A DNA stretch of 38,345 bases from Actinomycetota bacterium (lineage in GTDB: Bacteria; Actinomycetota; Aquicultoria; JACQXZ01), in assembly GCA_016208465.1 (NCBI GenBank), contig JACQXZ010000020.1, positions 1-38,345 on the forward strand, in the 5' to 3' direction. Positions 8,625 through 15,483 of this stretch are shown here, piece after piece. Position numbers and translations under genes: made by a program. Below the pieces are notes generated by a model that saw only the letters and a program-made list of their open reading frames with translations, was not told the origin of the DNA and ran no database searches. How positions within the stretch are numbered: the stretch's first letter is position 1; each line of letters begins with the position of its first letter.

Positions 8625-8788
8625 GTTGTTATTATTTTTTCTGGGCTATTGGCTAAAATCAGCGATTTTTTACGTATTGGTTGGCTCAAAACGAAATGAA
8701 AAAGCAGACCAATTTTTGTCAAGACTAACCAATTTAGGAGCTTTAAAGCGGTTATCTGCTTTAATCAGAGAGATAATAGAGTCACGAT

Positions 8789-8971
8789 TTACTTCAGCTT
8801 TATATTCTTAATCATTTCAATTGTCTCTCGGAGTTGACTTTCAGTCTGAACAAAAGAAAAAAGACAATCAAAGTTGTCCTTAACGCTTTTAATCTTTAAT
8901 TCGATCTCGGATGGACAATATAAAACGCGCACCCTCTGAAAGCTGCTGATTTTTAACTTATGTAAATCCAT
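8789..8971 (-). CDS. Hypothetical small protein
   Basis: A 60-residue ORF (MDLHKLKISSFQRVRVL...) with GGGGGG four bases before its ATG, a plausible ribosome site. The C-terminal half (TESQLRETIEMIKNIKLK) is probably helical. I recognise no domain. It sits between the terminator at 8.6 kb and a direct repeat at 9.0 kb, an accessory-looking stretch, so it could also be a gene remnant. Confidence 0.35.
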   Translation of the reverse strand: MDLHKLKISSFQRVRVLYCPSEIELKIKSVKDNFDCLFSFVQTESQLRETIEMIKNIKLK

Positions 8972-9002
8972 GTAACCCCCCGAATGCTTATCGTACAGTC
9001 AG

Positions 9003-9033
9003 GTTGTGTCCCACAAAAACTGTCTGCTCGAAT
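9003..9033. repeat. Direct repeat copy 1 flanking the DUF2283/DUF4258 pair
   Basis: GTTGTGTCCCACAAAAACTG continuing to TCGAAT. It recurs with two substitutions and a one-base gap at 9582-9611 in the same orientation. The copies bracket exactly the two-gene module between them. Confidence 0.7.
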
Positions 9034-9078
9034 AAACCGAATCAACTGCGGCATATTCGCTTAAAAGCAATGAATTTA

Positions 9079-9306
9079 TTAAGCAATCTTTTGGGTTAAT
9101 GATTTCTTGTCTAATTCAAGCGAATAAGATAGTATCGTTTTAATATCTATTTTTTTTGAAGCATCAAGAATTTCGATACCAATTATCTTGCCTTCAGAAG
9201 TTGTATCTATATTAATCCCCTCTGAAATTTCAATAACCCCCTCTGGTTTCTTAGTTCCTAACTTTATATATAAAGCATCTATTTCATTATCATAATGTAC
9301 TTTCAT
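9079..9306 (-). CDS. DUF2283 family protein (probable antitoxin-like partner)
   Basis: A 75-residue protein whose start, MKVHYDNEIDALYIKLG, and central GVIEISEGINIDTTSEGKIIGIEILDAS are typical of DUF2283. Family members are small and often encoded directly after a DUF4258 gene, as here; the starts and stops overlap by four bases (ATGA). The biochemical role is not established. A toxin-antitoxin-like pairing is inferred from arrangement alone. Confidence 0.8.
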   Translation of the reverse strand: MKVHYDNEIDALYIKLGTKKPEGVIEISEGINIDTTSEGKIIGIEILDASKKIDIKTILSYSLELDKKSLTQKIA

Positions 9307-9533
9307 TTTTTCCTTCCTTTCCTTAATGGATAATTTGTTATTATTACTATTATATCACCTTCAACAGCAACAACAATTTTTAGTGGATATTTAAATCCCT
9401 TAACCTCTTTTACAATTTCATGCTTACCCTGAGATAAATTCATATTCTTCAAAATACCTGTTATTGTTGGCTCTGAGATCTTATAGAGTTTATATCTTCT
9501 CTTTGCATGACGCGAAATTTTTATCTCCACCAA
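9303..9533 (-). CDS. DUF4258 family protein (putative RelE-fold toxin-like)
   Basis: A 76-residue basic protein beginning with VEIKISRHAKRRYKLYKI and ending in IVIITNYPLRKGRKK. This matches the compact DUF4258 pattern (HAxxR near the start, a beta-rich core, basic tail), a family thought to share the RelE/BrnT-like fold. The track start is TTG at 9533; GTG at 9530 is also possible, with AAGGTGG upstream. It is followed by overlapping DUF2283. Flanking direct repeats suggest the pair moved as a unit. Confidence 0.75.
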   Translation of the reverse strand: MVEIKISRHAKRRYKLYKISEPTITGILKNMNLSQGKHEIVKEVKGFKYPLKIVVAVEGDIIVIITNYPLRKGRKK

Positions 9534-9581
9534 TTATCCACCTTATCCTTATAATCTTTTTATGCCCAACAACCGCATCAA

Positions 9582-9611
9582 GCTGTGTCCCACAAAAATG
9601 TCTGATCGAAT
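9582..9611. repeat. Direct repeat copy 2 flanking the DUF2283/DUF4258 pair
   Basis: GCTGTGTCCCACAAAAATG then TCTGATCGAAT, matching 9003-9033 in the same orientation about 579 bases away. It ends about 30 bases before the tRNA-Glu 3' end. Confidence 0.7.
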
Positions 9612-9641
9612 GGATTATTCCCAAGCGCGAATCAGTGCAGT

Positions 9642-9717
9642 TGGTAGCGCATACGGGATTCGAACCCGTGATCTCCGCCTTGAGAGGGCGGTGTCCTAAC
9701 CGCTAGACGAATGCGCC
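9642..9717 (-). tRNA. tRNA-Glu (CTC)
   Basis: Reverse complement folds as a cloverleaf. The acceptor is GGCGCAT with ATGCGCT, including a G1-U72 wobble. The anticodon arm CCGCC-CTCTCAA-GGCGG gives anticodon CTC, and the T arm contains GGTTCGAATCC. Discriminator A and CCA are encoded. It lies 23 bases after tRNA-Gln on the same strand, downstream of gltX. The 3' flank continues into a sequence that looks like an antisense D-arm (see findings). Confidence 0.95.
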
Positions 9718-9740
9718 GTGAAAATTAATTTTATAATTAT

Positions 9741-9815
9741 TGGCTGGGGAGGAAGGATTCGAACCTTCGACTTTCTGATCCAGAGTCAGACGTCCTACCG
9801 CTAGACGACTCCCCA
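9741..9815 (-). tRNA. tRNA-Gln (CTG)
   Basis: Cloverleaf with acceptor TGGGGAG/CTCCCCA, whose weak U1-A72 pair is typical of tRNA-Gln. The anticodon arm TCTGA-CTCTGGA-TCAGA gives anticodon CTG, and the T arm has GGTTCGAATCC. Discriminator G and CCA are encoded. It lies 39 bases downstream of the gltX stop on the same strand. Confidence 0.95.
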
Positions 9816-9854
9816 TTGCAGATGAATAAATAATAACATTCAAGTTTTTCTAAT

Positions 9855-11300
9855 TCAATTAATCATTTCTTTGGCTCTTTTTATTCTTTCTGCCGACTTT
9901 TCCTGTCCCAGCAATTCAATAGTTTCAAATAACGGCGGGCTGATTAATTTTCCTGCCACTGCAACTCTGATGGTCTGAAATACCTGTTTTGGTTTAAGAT
10001 TTAATTCTTCCGGAATTTTTCTTAAAACTAACTCAATCTCATTCACATTAAAATCAGATAGAGACAACAATTTCTTCTCGGCTGTTTCTAATATACTCAT
10101 TGCTTCAGATTTTTTAAACATCTTTTCTACAGCGCCTTGGTCGAATTCAATCAAATCTTTAAAAAAGAAATCAGTTAAACCAACAACCTCTTTTAAGCAT
10201 TTGATTCTTTCCTGAATCAAAGCAATAATTTTCTTCAGGTTGCCTCTTGGAATATCTATTTTAAAACCAGCTTCCTCAAGAAACGGCAGTACCATATCTG
10301 TTAATTCATCTACATCAAGCTGTCTGATATAATAACCATTCATCCACTCCAGTTTTGCTAAGTCAAATATTGCCGGACTTTTTGTAACTTTACCCAAAGA
10401 AAACTTTTCTATCAATTCATTCAACGAAAATATAGTAGTTTTCTCATCATAAGACCATCCCAAAAGAGCTAAATAATTAATCAACACTTCCGGTAAATAA
10501 CCTTTTTTAAAATACTCATCTATTGCCACGTCTGCGTGCCGTTTGGAAAGGGGGGTTTTATCTGAACCAAAAATTAAAGGAAGATGAGCAAAAACCGGCA
10601 ACGGATAACCTAACGCTTCATAAATAAGAATCTGACGGGGAGTATTGGATAAATGATCGTCGCCTCTTATTATATGTGTAATTTTCATCATTGCGTCATC
10701 TATCACTGCCGCAAAATTATAAGTAGGCGTGCCGTCGGTTCTTACTATTATCAAATCGTCTAAAAATTTATTTTCAAAGTTTATCTCGCCACGGATAATA
10801 TCGTTTACTCTTATAGAACCATCCTGAACAACCTTAAATCTAATTACCGGCTTTCTTCCCTCTTTTTCTAATAATCCTCTTTCCTCTTCAGCTAAATTTC
10901 TGCATCGACCATTGTATTTTGGAGATGCCCCCTCTTTTAGCGCTTCTTTTCTTCTTTTTTCCAACTCTTCAGGCAAACAGTAGCAGAAGTATGCTTTTCC
11001 TTCGTTTAATAACTTTTCAGCCGCTTCTTTATACAAATTTAATCTTTCCGTTTGTCTGTATGGTCCAAAATCACCGTCAACATCAGGACCTTCGTCCCAA
11101 TTTAAACCGAGCCGGGAAAGAGACTTAATTATAGAACCTATTGCTTCATCAGTAGATCTTGTTCTATCTGTATCTTCTATCCTTAAAACAAACTTGCCTT
11201 TATTTGCCTTAGCGAAAAGCCAGTTATAAAGCGCTGTTCTGGCTCCGCCTAAATGTAAATATCCTGTTGGACTTGGCGCAAAACGAACTCTTACAGTCAT
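9855..11300 (-). CDS. gltX: Glutamyl-tRNA synthetase
   Basis: Class I aminoacyl-tRNA synthetase of 481 residues, normal length for GltX. The HIGH-like motif HLGG lies at residues 16-19 after FAPSPTGYL, and the KMSKS-like loop is LSKRH at 251-255. IRGDDHLSNTPRQ is the usual GluRS signature. In many bacteria GltX also charges tRNA-Gln with Glu, which GatCAB then amidates; I cannot tell from sequence whether this enzyme is discriminating. AGGAG lies six bases before ATG. tRNA-Gln and tRNA-Glu follow directly. Confidence 0.96.
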   Translation of the reverse strand: MTVRVRFAPSPTGYLHLGGARTALYNWLFAKANKGKFVLRIEDTDRTRSTDEAIGSIIKSLSRLGLNWDEGPDVDGDFGPYRQTERLNLYKEAAEKLLNEGKAYFCYCLPEELEKRRKEALKEGASPKYNGRCRNLAEEERGLLEKEGRKPVIRFKVVQDGSIRVNDIIRGEINFENKFLDDLIIVRTDGTPTYNFAAVIDDAMMKITHIIRGDDHLSNTPRQILIYEALGYPLPVFAHLPLIFGSDKTPLSKRHADVAIDEYFKKGYLPEVLINYLALLGWSYDEKTTIFSLNELIEKFSLGKVTKSPAIFDLAKLEWMNGYYIRQLDVDELTDMVLPFLEEAGFKIDIPRGNLKKIIALIQERIKCLKEVVGLTDFFFKDLIEFDQGAVEKMFKKSEAMSILETAEKKLLSLSDFNVNEIELVLRKIPEELNLKPKQVFQTIRVAVAGKLISPPLFETIELLGQEKSAERIKRAKEMIN

Positions 11301-11322
11301 ATTATTCTCCTAATATATATCT

Positions 11323-11355
11323 CTAGTAGGACAGGCGAGACGCCTGTCCTACTAG
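11323..11355. repeat. Perfect 15-bp palindrome between rnpB and gltX
   Basis: CTAGTAGGACAGGCG, then AGA, then its exact reverse complement. There is no T-tract, so this is unlikely to be an intrinsic terminator. The GTAGGACAGGCG...CGCCTGTCCTAC form is that of a dispersed palindromic element. It also shares GTAGGACAGGC with the 5' region of rnpB. Confidence 0.7.
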
Positions 11356-11375
11356 AATTTGACCTTGCCATAAAT

Positions 11376-11405
11376 TCAAAAAATAAAGGCACTTCTCAGT
11401 GCCTT
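11376..11405 (-). terminator. rnpB terminator
   Basis: On the minus strand AAGGCACT-GAGA-AGTGCCTT is followed by TATTTTTTG. An 8-bp stem, tetraloop and T-tract lie just after the 3' end of RNase P RNA. Confidence 0.9.
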
Positions 11406-11410
11406 GTTAG

Positions 11411-11798
11411 AGGAAAACGAAAGTAGTCCGTAAGCCGAGTTCTGTGCCCCGAAGGACTTCGGGGTGACAATCATCTATCTAGGCGATAAGTTACCTTACC
11501 GCTCATGCGATCTACCCGAGAGAATAGCGGGTCACTATTGTCCCTAAGGACTTCTCTCCTATTAGATCTTGCTCCAGATGGGGTTTGCCAAGCCTTCGGA
11601 TCACCCCGAAGCTGGTGAAGCTTTTACCTCACCGTTTCAGCTTTGCTCCTAACTAACGTCAGGGGCGTTTTCTTTTCTGTGGCACTTTCCTTGAGGTCAC
11701 CCTCACTGGGTGTTACCCAGCATCCTGCCCTGTGGAGCCCGGACTTTCCTCCCCGATGAAACATCAGGGCGATTGCCTGTCCTACTTTCTTTTCTCTC
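11411..11798 (-). ncRNA. rnpB: RNase P RNA, bacterial class A
   Basis: Catalytic RNA of RNase P, which removes tRNA 5' leaders. The minus strand contains the conserved GAGGAAAGTCCGGGCTCC core near the 5' end and CAGAACTCGGCTTACGG near the 3' end. Helix P1 is formed by GAAAGTAG (5' end) and CTACTTTC (3' end). The length of about 385 bases suits type A. The ends are approximate: the 5' end is from the promoter, the 3' end from the last P1 base plus a few nucleotides before the terminator. Confidence 0.96.
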
Positions 11799-11805
11799 TA
11801 AAATC

Positions 11806-11834
11806 ATAGTAACAAAGGAATTTGAAAGTGTCAA
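11806..11834 (-). promoter_or_regulatory. rnpB promoter
   Basis: On the minus strand TTGACA (11834-11829), a 17-base spacer and TACTAT (11811-11806). Predicted transcription begins near 11798, a few bases before RNase P helix P1. This is a consensus -35 with optimal spacing. Confidence 0.85.
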
Positions 11835-11904
11835 AAAAAAGGAAAAAACATCTTTTTATAGAAAGAGTATTTATATATCTGTCTGATGTGAGGAGGTGTT
11901 TAAA

Positions 11905-12138
11905 ATGACTACTGCTTATGTTTTAATTAAAACAGAACCGGGAGAGGCGGGTAATGTAGTTAAAAAAATTATAAAGATTAAAGGCATAGTAAGCGCATAC
12001 GCAATCGCTGGTCCTTTTGACATCATAGCTTTGGCAGAAGCAGAGGATTTTAACGCAATTGGAAAAATGGTAGTTGCAAGAATCCAGAAAATAACAGGTG
12101 TCAGTCAGACAATTACTTGTCAAACAGTCGACCTCTAA
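11905..12138 (+). CDS. Stand-alone RAM-domain protein (Lrp/AsnC ligand-binding domain only)
   Basis: A 77-residue protein equal to the C-terminal RAM domain of Lrp/AsnC regulators, with no helix-turn-helix. It starts TTAYVLIKTEPGEAGNVVKKI and includes GPFDIIALAEAEDFNAIGKMV, the typical beta-alpha-beta repeat. Known stand-alone RAM proteins form rings that bind amino acids or modulate full-length Lrp partners; no partner is in the window. The start is ATG at 11905, eight bases after GAGGAGG, not the track's 11896. An A/T-rich stretch with a T9 run follows the stop and may terminate it. Confidence 0.88.
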   Translation: MTTAYVLIKTEPGEAGNVVKKIIKIKGIVSAYAIAGPFDIIALAEAEDFNAIGKMVVARIQKITGVSQTITCQTVDL

Positions 12139-12168
12139 AAATTTTTTAAAATTTTTTTTTAAAACATA

Positions 12169-12196
12169 TTGACTAATTATTTAAAAGTGATATTTT
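12169..12196 (+). promoter_or_regulatory. Promoter for the 12.2-kb ncRNA candidate
   Basis: TTGACT (12169-12174), a 16-base spacer and TATTTT (12191-12196). Predicted start is near 12203, exactly where the closing helix of the ncRNA candidate begins. No ORF follows on this strand. Confidence 0.7.
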
Positions 12197-12203
12197 TAAT
12201 TTA

Positions 12204-12412
12204 GAGTCCCAAGAAGTTTTCAAAGAGTGGACAGTTATTTCATTGGCTTAAGTCCCGATGTAACGTCGGGGTAGATCTTAATGGTTTATCGAAATACTTA
12301 AATTATAATGCCAATCTTATAATTTAAGAAGATTGGTTAGAGTAGATAATACCAAAGATCAAAACTGACAGGAATAACAAAAATCTCAGAGAAGCTACTT
12401 GGGACTTTATTT
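12204..12412 (+). ncRNA. Candidate structured ncRNA, about 200 nt (possibly 6S-like)
   Basis: No ORF fills this stretch, yet it is bounded by a promoter and by a closing helix AGTCCCAAG (12205-12213) with CTTGGGACT (12398-12406) followed by TTATTTT. Inside are GTTATTTC (12234-12241) pairing with GGAATAAC (12371-12378), a hairpin CCCGATG-TAA-CGTCGGG, and a 12-bp hairpin CTTAAATTATAA/TTATAATTTAAG (12297-12328). The last overlaps an alternative 8-bp hairpin CCAATCTT/AAGATTGG (12311-12336), so two folds exclude each other. Size and the long closed rod suggest 6S RNA, but I see no decisive 6S signature. The function is unknown. Confidence 0.55.
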
Positions 12413-12870
12413 TAAAAGATCTTTGCCTGCGAAGACTCACCAAAAGAATAAACTGCTTTCTTTCCAGCTTCAAATAAGTCTATCGCCTGATTAGCCAGTT
12501 TATCTGCTTCTTTGTTTTCTTCCCTTTCAATGTGAAAAATTTCTACTTTTTGGTAAGGTCTAAGAAGTGACTTTGTTTTCTCATAAAGAGGTTTTAGTTT
12601 CTGATCTTTTACCCTGTACGAACCTTGCAGTTGACGCACTATAAGCTGACTGTCCAGATAAACAGCTACCTGAGCAGCGCCAAAAGATAAAGATGATTCA
12701 AGACACAAAATTAATGCTTTATACTCAGCAACATTATTTGTTGCTTCACCTATATATTCACTTATCCTCAATAACGTTTGATTTTTATCGTCACAAATTA
12801 ATCCTCCAATGCCTGCCTTGCCGGGATTACCCCTTGCGGCGCCATCGGAGTAAATAATTATTTTTTTCAT
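12412..12870 (-). CDS. rnhA: Ribonuclease HI family protein
   Basis: Degrades the RNA strand of RNA-DNA hybrids. This 152-residue protein has the RNase H fold signatures IIIYSDGAARGNPGKAGIG (first catalytic Asp), NVAEYKALILCL (catalytic Glu), VYLDSQLIVRQL (catalytic Asp) and the C-terminal EADKLANQAID (fourth acidic residue). The short form resembles the archaeal/YpdQ-type RNase HI lacking the E. coli basic protrusion. ATG overlaps the stop of the upstream zinc-ribbon gene as ATGA. It converges with the ncRNA on the other strand. Confidence 0.92.
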   Translation of the reverse strand: MKKIIIYSDGAARGNPGKAGIGGLICDDKNQTLLRISEYIGEATNNVAEYKALILCLESSLSFGAAQVAVYLDSQLIVRQLQGSYRVKDQKLKPLYEKTKSLLRPYQKVEIFHIEREENKEADKLANQAIDLFEAGKKAVYSFGESSQAKIF

Positions 12871-13580
12871 CTAAGGAATATCCTTCTACAATGCTCGCAT
12901 CGCCATAAAATTTGAGTTTCGGAGTGGCTCATCTTATCTGCCTCTTCAGCGGAAAGCTCCATCCCGCATCCCTGACATATTCCGTCTTTTAACTCAACCA
13001 CAGCGAGACCATCTTTTTCGGCCCTTGTTTCCTCGTACAAAGTCAAAAGATCGTTGTCAGTCAAAGAAGCTGTTTCTTCTCTTTGTTTACATAGTTCATC
13101 TAATTTAATATCTATATCTGAAATTGTACTATTTGTTTTTTTCTCTAATTTATCTTTAGCGATTAAAAATTCTTCTTTTTGATTATTTAATTTAACTAGA
13201 ACTCCCTTCAGGTTGTCAACCAAATCTAAGTGCTCAATTAGTTCAGTTTCTGTCTCGTCTTTTTTGTTATTTAGACTTTCTATTTCTTTTTGTATAGCGC
13301 CAAGCTCTTTCGAATTACTTATAACGCCACTGTAAAGTCTCTTTTCTTCTGATTTCACTTTGTTAGTTATTGTATCTATTTCTCCCTCTAATTTCTTTTG
13401 TTTCATCTCTACTTTATGAAACTCTTCTTCTTTCTTTGAAAGATAATTAGTCAGCCTGTCTAACTCTTTACATAAAGAATCAAGCTTATCTTTTTCAGGC
13501 AGATTAACTTTTTCTCTTCTGAGTCCATCAATAATTAAATCCAATTCCTGTAATTGCTTCAAATTATCAAAATCTGCCAT
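12867..13580 (-). CDS. Coiled-coil protein with C-terminal C4 zinc ribbon (DUF164/CT398-like)
   Basis: About 237 residues: a long coiled-coil hairpin (about residues 5-180, heptads of Leu, Lys and Glu) followed by a treble C4 ribbon, CQGCGM...CEHCRRIF. This is the layout of the widely conserved 'C4-type zinc ribbon domain' family, whose molecular role is unsettled. ATG at 13580 is preferred over the track's TTG at 13601, because AGGGG lies upstream of the ATG and the extra residues lie within a dispersed repeat. It is followed by rnhA with a 4-base overlap and preceded by the nif3 remnant, a recurring bacterial neighbourhood. Confidence 0.85.
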   Translation of the reverse strand: MADFDNLKQLQELDLIIDGLRREKVNLPEKDKLDSLCKELDRLTNYLSKKEEEFHKVEMKQKKLEGEIDTITNKVKSEEKRLYSGVISNSKELGAIQKEIESLNNKKDETETELIEHLDLVDNLKGVLVKLNNQKEEFLIAKDKLEKKTNSTISDIDIKLDELCKQREETASLTDNDLLTLYEETRAEKDGLAVVELKDGICQGCGMELSAEEADKMSHSETQILWRCEHCRRIFLR

Positions 13581-13586
13581 GTTATC

Positions 13587-13613
13587 CCCTAACCCGAACA
13601 AATCGGAATTGAA
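13587..13613. repeat. Dispersed repeat, copy A
   Basis: CCCTAACCCGAACAAATCGG then AATTGAAA. It recurs at 31627-31653 with one substitution. In both places it lies 6-10 bases 5' of the start codon of a minus-strand gene (here the zinc-ribbon gene) and appears to supply its Shine-Dalgarno-like GGG. Confidence 0.85.
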
Positions 13614-13620
13614 ATTCGTA

Positions 13621-13685
13621 AGTCACAGATCACAGGTTAAAAATTTCTTCACTTGTGACTTGTGTCCTTGTGACTTTGTGACCTA
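13621..13685. repeat. GTCACA/TGTGAC inverted repeat
   Basis: GTCACAGATCACAGG is followed by CTTGTGACTTGTGTCCTTG and TGACTTTGTGACCT. The same word string CTTGTGTCCTTGTGAC occurs at 25754-25788 next to tRNA-Ile2, so it belongs to a dispersed family. Confidence 0.65.
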
Positions 13686-13687
13686 TC

Positions 13688-14663
13688 TTAAGCATTCCAC
13701 GGATTCGTATCTATTGTTGAAGTCGAAACTTCAACTTTAAGATTTAATTCCTTGCGTTTCAGCTCTATCTCTCTAGCCAGCTTAGGAAGAATTAATCTCT
13801 CAGTAAAATTATGACCAGCGTCTATTAATGCTATTCCCATATAGGTTGCCGATAAAGCTGTGTGATATTTTATATCTCCTGAAACAAATACATCTGCTTC
13901 CATTGATTTTGCCTTCGGAATTAAATCACCGCCAGCTCCGCCGCAAACCGCGACCCGTCTGATTTTTTTACTCAAATCACCTGAAACTTTCAAATTTTTA
14001 TTTCCTAATTTTAAAGACCATTCCTTAACGCAATCTCCTAATAAAACTTCCTTTTCGAGATTTCCTATTCTGCCAAAACCTGTTCTTGAAAACCTCTCTA
14101 CTCTATACATATCGTATGCAACTTCTTCGTAAGGATGCGCTTTAAGCATTGCTGATATAACTGGTTTTATCCTGCCCTTCTTAACCAACAGCTCCGCAAA
14201 TTGCATCAGTCAACTCATCAATATTTTCAAAAGGAACAAACACAACTAACTTATAGGAATCTGATTTAATTTCATCAGGAAAAAGAACTTCTGTATCCTT
14301 CAGTCCCAATTCCTCCGCTAAGACATCGCTTACGCCGCCAACAACTTTATCTAAATTCGTATGAGCAATGTGTATGTTAATATCATTCTTAATTGCTTTT
14401 CTGATAATATGGCCAACAAACTCAGAATCAACAACTGCTTTAAGTTCATTAAAAATTAAAGGATGATGAGAAATGATAAGCTGGGCATTTGTGTCAATTG
14501 CTTCTTGTAAAACCAACTCATTTATGTCTAGAGTTATTAAGATATGATTTACAGATGCGCCTTCTCCCCCCACCTGTAAACCAATTTTATCATCATCAAT
14601 TGCCAAATATTCTGGAGCAATCTCATTTACTATTCTTATTATATCTGAAACCTTAGCATTCAT
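13688..14663 (-). pseudogene. Nif3-like dinuclear metal protein (YqfO/YbgI family), split by internal deletion and frameshift
   Basis: The N-terminal piece (14181-14663, 160 residues) has the metal-site motifs LIISHHPLIF and IAHTNLD and enters the PII-like insert (YKLVVFVPFENIDEL). It then stops after DAICGAVG. The C-terminal piece (13688-14206, 172 residues) resumes in another frame at KGRIKPVISAMLKAHPYEEVAYD and runs to the family C-terminus with DAGHNFTE. Family proteins have about 45 more residues (GAGxIGNY...GTF...) between these points. GCGGAGCTG at the junction could encode both the lost ICGAG start and the AEL restart, suggesting microhomology deletion. No ribosome site precedes the second ORF. 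ATG at 14663 overlaps pabC. Confidence 0.8.
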
Positions 14664-15483
14664 TTACCAACCTCTTATAACCTGCTGATAACAATTCAGT
14701 CACTTCACCAACACAACCTTTTCCTATTTTTTGGAAATTCACTGAAGTAACCGGCATTACCTCCATTAATGAATTAGTTAAAAAACATTCATCAGCGGTA
14801 AAAATCTCTTCCTTCTTTATACTTCTTTCCTCTACTTCTAAAGACAATTCTTTAGCCAGTTTTATCACAATCATTCGAGTGATTCCCGGTAGAATTCCGT
14901 CTTCCAATGCAGGAGTAGTTAAAACTTTATTAATTACTATAAAGATATTGCTTACCGTACCCTCAACAATATCATCATTGTAGTTTAAAAATATTCCCTC
15001 GTCTACTCCAGCCTCCGCTGCTTCTGTTCTTGCCGTCAAGTTACTTAAAAAATTTAATGTTTTATGTTTTACAATTTTTGAATGTTGATCTCTTTTTGCT
15101 TTAACAATAATTGTCTTCATTCCTTCTCTATATAAAAGATCAGAATAAGGAGAAAAATATCTTGCAAAAATAACTACTGTTGATTCTTCATCCACGCCTC
15201 GTGAAACTGTTAATCTTATATAAGCATCTTTTAAATTATTTACCTCCAAAATTTCATATACAGCATCCTCTAATTGAGCTTTGCTAATTTGTGTTTTTAT
15301 GTCCAGCTCATATAAAGAACTAAATAACCTTGCTAAGTGTTCCTTAAGCTTAAACACTTTCCCATCATAAGATCTCATTGTTTCAAAAAGACCGTCTCCG
15401 TATAAAAACCCACGGTCAAAAACAGAAATTTTTGCTTCATCTTTTAAAACATAAGTTCCATTTAAATAAATATATTCTTTCAC
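14653..15483 (-). CDS. pabC: Aminodeoxychorismate lyase / class IV PLP aminotransferase
   Basis: A 276-residue fold-type IV PLP enzyme. Seen motifs: FDRGFLYGDGLFET near residue 22, KHKTLNFLSNLTARTEAAEAG with the PLP lysine, EGTVSNIFIV, and a C-terminal ECFLTNSLMEVMPV. These are shared by 4-amino-4-deoxychorismate lyase, IlvE and D-amino-acid transaminases. The four-base overlap with the chorismate-binding gene upstream favours PabC, which converts aminodeoxychorismate to 4-aminobenzoate plus pyruvate for folate. An IlvE-like role cannot be excluded. The nif3 start lies within its end. Confidence 0.8.
   Translation of the reverse strand: MKEYIYLNGTYVLKDEAKISVFDRGFLYGDGLFETMRSYDGKVFKLKEHLARLFSSLYELDIKTQISKAQLEDAVYEILEVNNLKDAYIRLTVSRGVDEESTVVIFARYFSPYSDLLYREGMKTIIVKAKRDQHSKIVKHKTLNFLSNLTARTEAAEAGVDEGIFLNYNDDIVEGTVSNIFIVINKVLTTPALEDGILPGITRMIVIKLAKELSLEVEERSIKKEEIFTADECFLTNSLMEVMPVTSVNFQKIGKGCVGEVTELLSAGYKRLVNEC

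Noticed and set aside
8617-8811. 64-residue plus-strand ORF
   Set aside because: It starts in the terminator tail without a ribosome site and partly overlaps the better-supported minus-strand ORF.
9464-9706. 80-residue ORF ending in VAHTGFEPVISALRGRCPNR
   Set aside because: This is the well-known false translation through the antisense of a tRNA gene (tRNA-Glu here).
12297-12336. H-type pseudoknot between loop CCAATC and GATTGG in the ncRNA
   Set aside because: Only two bases would have to span a 12-bp helix, which is not feasible; mutually exclusive hairpins are the better reading.
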